Shown here one piece after another: positions 56,760-64,000 of a stretch of 64,000 bases of DNA. Numbering within the stretch: position 1 is the stretch's first letter; the number at the start of each line of letters is the position of its first letter. The position numbers and the translations under genes were made by a program. Where the stretch lies: NCBI GenBank assembly GCA_033977485.1, contig CM066988.1, positions 71,663,169 through 71,727,168 on the forward strand, in the 5' to 3' direction. Under the pieces are notes generated by a model, which was not told the DNA's origin, searched no databases, and saw nothing but the letters and a program-made list of their open reading frames with translations. Origin of the DNA: Hydrangea macrophylla. Its lineage: Eukaryota > Streptophyta > Magnoliopsida > Cornales > Hydrangeaceae.

Positions 56760-57480
56760 TATATAAGTTATATTTAATACAAGTTTGAAGTTGATTTTAT
56801 AAAATAAAAAAAATTTGTGAAACAAAAGGTATATTGGTTTCATTCAAGGTTCCAATGGCATTTTGTTTCTATTTATTTATTGGTCAATTGTTGCCGATTT
56901 ATACCCCTTAATCTATGCATCGTGATGATTTACCTTCCTTGTAAGAGAAAAAGACTCAACTTTTTCTGAGTCATGTATTTTCAATTATTTGGTGTTCATC
57001 CGGTTTTATTTTAGTTTTAAGGAGTGTAATTGGTTTTCTTTCAAGTATTGATTCTCTGCATTATGATGTTTATCACATACCTGAATTAGACATATTGTAT
57101 GCAATATATATTGGCAAATATGACCACCATAAACCAGGAACAATGACATCAACACTAGTTTTGTCAATTATGCAGTTTGAATCATAGTAAGCTTGATAAA
57201 CAATTATATGAACCGAATATGTGGACAAGTAAAACATATGGATTCTTTTTCTCACCTATTTCACCCAAATTGGACTCTTTTTGCAGGTTGAAATCATGTC
57301 TTACATCAGTCGTGAGTTTGTGCGCACAATGTTTTATTCAATTCTCCAGTAAAAGAGGTCGTCATGCTAACGTGACTATATATTGGTGATTTTCAAAATT
57401 CAAACTACATAAAATGAATGGTGAATTTAACAAACACAGGCTGGTCTGAACACCTTAGATTTTGAATTTCTTGAATCAGG
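56760..57480. other. Unassigned AT-rich DNA
   Basis: No gene, repeat array or transposon boundary recognised. Confidence 0.5.
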
Positions 57481-57483
57481 AGC

Positions 57484-58165
57484 TGTGAAATTCACAAACC
57501 ATTAGGCAACACTTATGTAAAATGTGGAAATCTGTTTTGAGAGCTGTGAATTTCACAAATGCCATTGTTCTTGTATTTATAAGTAATGAAGTATTATGGT
57601 AACGAAATTGTCAAACCATATACTATTTGTGTAGTTCACAAGTGCGGACCATCATCTGCTAGTGAATTTCACAACTGTCAAATGGCATGTGTGATATAGT
57701 CGGGGCCAATTTGATGACATACATCGGGGCCAATTTTATGACAGTTGTGAAATTCCCAAGTTGAACTATTTGATGCCTTCAATTTTTTCTTGGTTTTCAC
57801 TTATTCCTGAATTTGGGTGTGTCAAATTCACAGATGGTTCTGCATCCCAAGTTTGAATAGTGAATTTAACTGCATAATGATGGATTGACAGTTTGTGAAT
57901 TTCACAGGTTGGACTGTTTGCTTCCCATGATATTTGGTCTGTGAATTTCACATATTGAACTGCAGCACCCACATCTTGAATAGTGAAAATCATATACACC
58001 ACATATAAACACTACTAACTACGGATTTGTGAATTCCATCCATTTTTACCCATCATGCTCGCAATCTTTTAACAATACCAGAATTTACATCATTTTTTTT
58101 TCTTCTGTAAAGGCTGTTTTGACACTTATGACTTTTAACACTGATGATATGGCTGTGAAATTCAC
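57484..58165. repeat. Dispersed TGTGAAWTTCACA palindromes
   Basis: Full or near-full copies at 57484, 57545, 57662, 57745, 57818, 57895, 57940 and 58153, with the flanking words TTGAACTG and GGTTGGACTG partly repeated. Further half-copies lie at 59955-60225. The spacing is irregular. Confidence 0.75.
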
Positions 58166-58463
58166 AATGTAAGTACATGAAAGAAAAAAAAAACAAGTTC
58201 TTGCATTTCAGACACAATATAGAAAGTGTGTTTGATATGTTAAAATCACAAACCCATATTTCTTATGTTCATAATTTCTCAAAATTTAGATCCAAACAAG
58301 CATAATGCGATTTTAAGAAAGTAAATTTACCCCAAATCTAAATACAAGCAACCAACAACACACTCTCAGACAAATCCTTAACTTAGATCCTAAAGGTACA
58401 AAACCAAGTCAGCCTCACAAACTGAAAAACCCAAGAGGAAAACTGGAACAGATTAAAACTACT

Positions 58464-58545
58464 ACTCCCTCCGTCCCATTTTTTGAGTCCACGTTTACGA
58501 ACTCAACTTATTAAGGGGACCAAAAGAATCTACACATACTCCCCC
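58464..58545. mobile_element. Truncated Stowaway MITE
   Basis: CTCCCTCCGTCCCATTTTTT and about 80 bp following match the left part of the element at 52493; the right half is absent. Confidence 0.8.
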
Positions 58546-59400
58546 CCTGCCCTAGCAAAAGAACGGAAAAATCACACCCCTGCTAGAGCAACCAATAAAG
58601 ACAAACCAGCATACCCTGAAATGATCTCACCATGAAAATTTAGCAGCAGAAATCGCAATTTGATAGCAACCATTCCCATGTTCCCATGCAAGCACCCAAA
58701 GCACGAGGGCTTGTTAAGAGCATGAACATCCTTGACACACCCATTATGCCAGTATGGATTAAAGCCTCAAAAGACAACAACATGATAAAAAGAATAGGAG
58801 ATCCTAACAGTCCATTCCATCAGATCCTCACAATCCATTTCATCAAACACAGAGATGATGAATACTGCTGTAAATGGTGAGTTTTATGATCGATTTCGAA
58901 TTTGGGACAATTTGGGGAGTGAATTTAGGGGAGAAATTTGAGATAATGATGGTTATTAAATGGGTAACCGTTGCAAGACTTGAAGACATTTAATAAGCAA
59001 ATGGGACTGGGGGTATTTTGGGGCATGAAATGGGGTTTGGACTAGAACCAAAACAATATTTAACCCAGGGACCTAATGCCAGAAAACCCTATACTATAGG
59101 GATATAATACTAAATAACCCATTTGTACAATACCATTTATCTTGCCAAACAAAAAAGACTATTTGTATAATACTAATAAAAATGCTTAATATTGAATTGT
59201 TTTGTTACTTTTAATTCAAAATATATTTTTTAAGTGCCTACCAAATACTTTAATATATATTAAAAAAAGAAAAGAAAAGAAATAATAGAAATTTGGTATT
59301 AAATCACACATTAGGAGAATTATTTGGTTATGAGACACAAAAGAAGTCTTTTTAGTAATAAGGACATAATTCAGTAAGAGTATTAGAATTAGCTCTTTTG
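58546..59400. other. Unassigned DNA
   Basis: No recognised gene. The 64-codon frame at 58686-58880 has no known motif, and its codon use looks random. Confidence 0.5.
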
Positions 59401-59459
59401 ACCAGTTGACCACATATTTTTTGGACATACTTTACCCTCATTTGCATTTTCATTTTCAT

Positions 59460-59512
59460 CCCTCTCTCTCTCTCTTCCATTTCTCTCTCTATCTTAGTGG
59501 ACCACCAACCAC

Positions 59513-59545
<33 letters not shown>

Positions 59546-59609
59546 AGTGGACCACCAACCACCATCACCGTCGACCACCATCACCTCGGTCGCCACCACC
59601 ACATCGACC

Positions 59610-59643
<34 letters not shown>

Positions 59644-60535
59644 GCACTGACCACTATCACCATCGTCACCACCATAACCCGGCCTGATGATGGTCGAATT
59701 AGAGGATGATTTGGTTAGTGGAGGTAATGTTGAGAATGAGGCTGATCAGAAATGAGTTACAATTAAGAAACAAGTAGTAGAGGCAATGGAGAGAGAGATT
59801 GAAGTGTTGGATAAAGCTTGGAGATATGTCTCCTTCGACCACCACCAATTTCAGATCCACCACCACTGCGACTAGATCTACTACCACTGGGACCACCACG
59901 AGCAGATTCAAGACCACCACATCACCACAAGCCAGTGCACAGCAAGCATTTTCACTTTTCTGTGAATTTTCACGAATTTTGTGAAATTTCACAACTTTTC
60001 GGTGGTTTGAGAAATTTGTTTTGTGATCATTGCATGAAAAATTTTCACAACTTTTTTTTTATTTGGGATCAATGTAGCTTTAATTTGGTTTGTTTCTAGG
60101 TTGTGAATGCTCTATTAAGTTGATCTGAGTTTTCAAAAAAAAAAATTCTACTGAAAAAATCGTGTTAAGGTTATGGATTTTTTTGAGAAATTTCACAACT
60201 ATTTTTATGATAAATTTCACAACTTTTCGGTGGTATGATATAAGAAAACATGTTTCTGACCATTGTATGTTGATCTGATGGTTTGGTTGTGAAGGAGGTC
60301 GATCAAGTAAGTCATGGTGGTCGTCGGAAGTTGTGGTGGTGATCGCTACTAGTGGTGGTGGTGGTGGTGGTGGTGGTCGGTGGAGGCAAGGAAGGTTGTG
60401 ATGGTACTCGTCGAAGCTTAGGCGAGGTCACCGGAGGTCAGGCAAGGTCACTGAAGGTCGGGCGAGGTGATGGTGGTGGTCGTCGGAGGTCAGGCGAGGT
60501 CGCCGGAGGTGCAGAGGGTAAAACACTTGGTGTAG
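59460..60535. repeat. Low-complexity region: (CT)n, CCACCA and mirrored GGTGGTGG tracts
   Basis: CT runs at 59515-59541 and 59610-59641, ACCACC/CACCAC tracts at 59495-59680 and 59840-59925, and complementary GGTGGTGG and GTCGGAGGTCAGGCGAGGTC tracts at 60320-60510. Between them are TGTGAAATTTCACAAC motifs. The mirrored composition suggests an inverted-repeat transposon; boundaries not found. Confidence 0.5.
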
Positions 60536-60539
60536 ATCA

Positions 60540-61640
60540 ATATTAGGGATAAATTTGTCAAAATACAAAGGAGTGGAACTAATCTCAAATTTTTTTGCTA
60601 GTTATACCAAAACCACTATACTTTCCTTAAATTGGATTAAGTCCTAATTGCCCCAAGAAATAATCATGTAAGCACGTACATGAAAAATATTTTATAGTGT
60701 ACAACATTTTATTTAAATATGAAATGTTCCGAATTCAGCTTTACAATTTAAGAAAAACTAAGTGCTTCACACTTGCACTTTAAGGCTTAGTTTGGCCCCC
60801 ACGAGGTGCTTCTCCTTTTTTAAAGCACAATTTCATGTTAATTCATTTGACAACTAGTTTATGAGCTTTGCAAAAATTGAACTTAGGGCTTTTTTGGAGG
60901 GAGCTTTTAAAAGCTCTAGAATGAAGCTTTTAAAAGCTCAAGGTTGCTTTTTGATGTCATGATGTCTTTTTGAAGAGTAGTGTGTCACTTGTATAAAATT
61001 ATCAAAAAATTTAGTAATAATTTTCATAAGCTCCTTTTAAAAAGCCACGTGGGGGCCAAACTAAGCCTAAGTTGGAGATGTGCCGCAATAGAGAACCTTT
61101 CTCAAAAGCTTTATTTCCCATAGCTCATTATCCCTCATTCTACTAAAAACTAGGATGGCAGCTTTCAAAGGACAACAAATGGACGGATCGCATACATCTT
61201 TGGAAAGAGTATTGAAATTGGCTGTGACTTTTGTATTTTGGAGTAGAAGTAGAAGCAATCACACGGACACGATGCAATAAATTAAGAAAAATTTAATCAC
61301 GAAAACTCGAATTGCCTCCCATTTGGGGTGAAAAATTTTCTTGACTTATTTCATCCAAAACATGCTTTCATGTCTCTAGATTTATTTCATCCAAAACATG
61401 CTTTCACGTCTCTAAGGTACTTCCTAAATAATAATCTAACTAAACTATATATGCATTTTGCAACCAAATGCACGTTAATTAGAACCCAAACGTGCATATG
61501 AGAAGTGATTCCACGTAGGCACTTCATTTTATACGAAATGTTTGCGCATATGATTGGGGAATAGAAATTGAGTACCATAACATTATCTTTAAGGATTTCA
61601 AACTTCTATGATGTGGCCGAGTATAGAAATTGTGTACCAT
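60540..61640. other. Unassigned AT-rich DNA with short duplications
   Basis: Short inverted repeat TTAGGCTTAGTTTGGCCCCCAC-like at about 60783-60803 and 61042-61070 may be a 290-bp MITE (AAGCACAATT inside). A 35-bp block TTTATTTCATCCAAAACATG is tandemly repeated at 61347 and 61381. 61572-61610 is repeated after the fold-back element at 62608-62650. No gene. Confidence 0.45.
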
Positions 61641-61651
61641 AATATTATCTT

Positions 61652-62607
61652 GGGTAAATTACACAAACCTTCTTTGAGGTTTGCCTTAATTACACGGACT
61701 TTTCCCTAGTTGCAGAAATTACACGGACCTCCCTCGAGGTTTGTAATTAGGTAACAAAATGCCCCCTCCCCTAACGGCCCGTTAGTTTTTTTACATTAGC
61801 CTCCCCTGAAAATTACAATTAGCCCCCTAATATTATAAAATTATCATACTAAGCCCCCTTTCTCTTATATTTTTGTGCTAATTATAAAATCCCTCATCTC
61901 TCTTATATTTTTGGGTTAATTTTTTTAGCATTAATTTATATTATCTACACAAAATACATATAAATAGGTCCAAAATTTTTTTTTCCCCGAACAAACCTCT
62001 ATCAAGCCCCCCTGTATTACTTTTCTAGATCCGCCCCTACTCCTATGCTTCAAGAGTGGACACTTAACCCCTGTGATTGTGGACTAAAATATAACTGTTA
62101 TGATTTCACTCAAAGAGCGTTAATCCCAAAATTAACATCACAAAAGGGGTTAAGTGTTTATATTTTTAACAAATTTTAGAATTTTCATCAATTTTTGTCA
62201 CTTTTGAAGCATAGGGGCAGGGGCGGATCTAGCAAATTAATCCAGGGGGGTTGACAGAGGTTTGTTCGGGGAAAAAAAAATTTTGGACCTATTTATATGT
62301 ATTTTGTGCAGATGATATAAATTAATGCTAAAAAAATTAACCCAAAAACATATGAGGGATGAGGGAATTTATAATTAGCACAAAAATATAAGAGAAAAGA
62401 GGCTTAGTATGACAATTTTATAATATTAGGGGGGCTAATTGCAATTTTCAGGGGATGCTAATGTAAAAAAAACTAACAGACCATTAGGGGAGGGGGAGTT
62501 TTGTTACCTAATTACAAACTTTGAGAAAGGTCCGTGTAATTTCTGTAACTAGGGGGGAGGTCCGTGTAATTAAGGCAAACCTCAGGGGAGGTTTGTGTAA
62601 TTTACCC
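61652..62607. mobile_element. 956-bp fold-back (Mutator-type) element with arms over 400 bp
   Basis: The left arm starts GGGTAAATTACACAAACCT and the right end is its inverted copy (ATTTACCC at 62607). Pairing continues through ACATATAAATAGGTCC, GATCCGCCCCTAC and ATGCTTCAAAAGTG-like blocks to within about 100 bp of the centre. Flanking 9-mers TATTATCTT (61643-61651) and TATTATGTT (62608-62616) match at 8 of 9. A transcript crossing it would form a long hairpin. No coding capacity. Confidence 0.85.
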
Positions 62608-62616
62608 TATTATGTT

Positions 62617-63194
62617 TAAGGGTTTCAAACTTCTATAATGTGGCCGAGTGGGGGCAGCTTGGGGCAAATGGAAATAATCCCAATTTGGTCTCTGGTTTGA
62701 AACCTCACTTGAGCAATATTATTCTAGGAGCCAACCATCAATCAACCTACGGGTGGATATTACACGACCATGGGGTGCGATGACCACACCAATGAAGAGG
62801 GGGATTAGTCGAGATACGCCCAAGCTAGCCTGGACACCGCCCAAAAAAAATTCTATGATGAAAATTTGGGAGCTAGACTATGTTTTGTTTTCAAAAGATT
62901 TAAAATCCAAAAATAAAAATAAAGACCCTTGCCAGTTGCTATCTTTGATCATTTTGGTCTCCTACAAGCAAAAAAAAAAAAAATAGTGGTTTAACGGTAC
63001 TCAAAATCCAACCACTTTCTTTTTCTCATAATAAAATTTGAAAAACTTACTCACATACAACACAAGCATGGGAAAATGGTTTTAACCACCATTCCATGTC
63101 AAAACCTTTCACAACTAACCATACAACTTAGCCAACTAAGCAAAACCCTACCCCTTACCCTTAAAACCATAAGCAGAACCCATATCCCTTGAGC
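62617..63194. other. 3' flank of the DUF642 gene
   Basis: No gene; the 77-codon plus-strand frame at 62753-62986 has no known motif. The 3' UTR of the DUF642 gene must lie here, reading leftward from 63194; I could not fix its polyadenylation site. Confidence 0.5.
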
Positions 63195-63790
63195 TTAAAC
63201 CAAAAGCAAAACACACAGTCCAAACCCTAAACCCACCATAAACCCTAACCCTCTGATTACATTTCTAACCGCCCCCGACACTGCCACCCTCACATCATCA
63301 ACCACCGGACCGCACAACGAGCTCATATCATCGCTTCTCGTATTGTAATACACACTACAAAACGCTATACGGGTCCTCTCGGCCTTGGCCGTGAAGTTCA
63401 GATTTGCAGCGTGAAACGTGGAATTGGCATTGGGTGTGTAGTGGATGCTCTGAGCCTGGTCTCCGGCATAGACCATAACCGCAAGCGGTTGTTTGCACGA
63501 GTCTGAGGCATGGCCCAACGAGAAGGTCAAACTATACGGCTTGTTTGGAGTGGTTGCGACCATCTGGGAGATGATTCCCTCCTTGCCAGAAAGCAATTCA
63601 ACGGCCCGTTTGCCTTCGGGGACCGCATAATGGTACGAGTCGATGTATCGGACGGCCCTATTTGATTCGATTATCCAACTGGGCAACGAGGACGTTTCTT
63701 CGTCAAGATTGGTTGGAAGTAAGACGCCTAGTGACGCATTTCTGGTCATCCATGGACCTTCTTCAAAGTCACCATTTAGTACTGCATTAT
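63195..63790 (-). CDS. DUF642 cell-wall protein, last exon (partial gene)
   Basis: Plant-specific secreted protein with two galactose-binding-like domains; family members reside in the cell wall and bind pectin or pectin methylesterase. This exon encodes 198 residues starting after a split Asp codon (NAVLNGDFEEGPW), the second domain (PSWIIESNRAVRYIDSYHYA; FSLGHASDSCKQPLAVMVYA; IAFCSVYYNTRS; the family hallmark SLCGPVVDDVRV), then a hydrophobic tail (GLGFMVGLGFGLCVLLLV) that looks like a GPI-anchor signal. The acceptor ATTCAG is at 63796..63791; the stop TAA is at 63197..63195. Signal peptide and first domain must lie in exons beyond 64000. The GPI-type tail suggests the anchored subgroup of the family. 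The frame is undamaged. Confidence 0.9.
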
Positions 63791-64000
63791 CTGAATTGAT
63801 AGTAAAAGCAATAAACCAGTAAGATGTTTGACATTACATGCAGCCAACCATTGAGTTAGTTGCAGTTAATAAACATGGCAATTGCAATATTTTTTTTTTA
63901 ATTTTTAATTTTAAATTTTATTTTATAAATATATAAGATCTGGCATCAAACCCAAAATTCATCATTAACCATTATGGTATTCTAGGATCAGTTTTAAGTT
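63791..64000 (-). other. Intron of the DUF642 gene (partial)
   Basis: AT-rich sequence upstream of the CAG acceptor, with a poly(T) stretch on the plus strand. No other coding sequence recognised before the window ends. Confidence 0.7.

Noticed and set aside
63215..63255. CCCTAAACCC / ACCCTAACCC telomere-like repeats
   Set aside because: They lie in the DUF642 exon and encode the hydrophobic Gly-Phe-rich tail on the minus strand; only two or three degenerate units, so not an interstitial telomere.

Overview
The window is plant nuclear DNA, most likely from a eudicot with a large, repeat-rich genome. It is AT-rich, has short exons with GT-AG introns, and carries plant-type Ty3/gypsy chromoviruses, Ty1/copia elements, RTE-type LINEs, Stowaway, hAT and Mutator-like MITEs, and two plant-type protein genes. 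I cannot name the species from the sequence. Nothing in it is bacterial or organellar.

Host genes. (1) A complete La-related protein 6 (LARP6) gene lies on the minus strand, coding from 42115 down to 13321. I traced eleven coding exons whose junction phases all fit and which give 1,086 nt of coding sequence (361 codons plus stop) with La motif, RRM and a C-terminal SUZ-C/LSA motif. The gene spans 28.8 kb because introns 1, 2, 6 and 9 (12.2, 8.3, 3.7 and 2.4 kb) are filled with nested transposons. Intron 1 has a GC donor. A TATA box lies about 100 bp upstream of the ATG. (2) At the right edge (63790..63195, minus) is the last exon of a DUF642 cell-wall protein gene with a GPI-anchor-like tail; its upstream exons lie beyond 64000.

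Layout. 1-1043: LTR-like remnant with a regular palindrome array. 1044-9514: degenerate minus-strand Tekay/Del-like gypsy chromovirus. 9515-10853: part of a second LTR family, whose end is caught in a 626-bp tandem triplication (10606-12254). 12255-13320: 3' flank of LARP6. 13321-42115: LARP6, holding a hAT element (intron 9), LINE-1 (intron 6), LINE-2 and LINE-3 with an internal hAT element plus a SINE-like repeat (intron 2), and in intron 1 a TA-flanked MITE, a Mutator-like element and a non-autonomous LTR retrotransposon that has captured a PPR gene fragment and itself contains a hAT element and a nearly intact copia element. 43119-45153: solo LTR with target-site duplication. 46371-52300: degenerate copia element interrupted by a 109-bp hAT MITE and a 1,335-bp solo LTR. 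52493-52748: Stowaway MITE. 53907-56008: LTR with a perfect initiator-Met primer-binding site, next to an RNase H fragment. 56500-62600: MITEs, palindrome-rich DNA and a 956-bp fold-back element. 63195-64000: DUF642 exon and intron.

The least expected signal is that five LTRs, of at least four sequence types, carry clustered short inverted-repeat motifs set in pairs about 18-23 bp apart (close to two helical turns). The palindrome differs between types (TCGATCGA, CAGTCGACTG, GTTCGatTgagCGAAC), but the paired spacing recurs. It looks like a recurrent protein-binding array in LTRs and is the observation most worth following up. Coordinates, splice phases and duplications were worked out by hand; family names rest on motif recognition, not on database searches.
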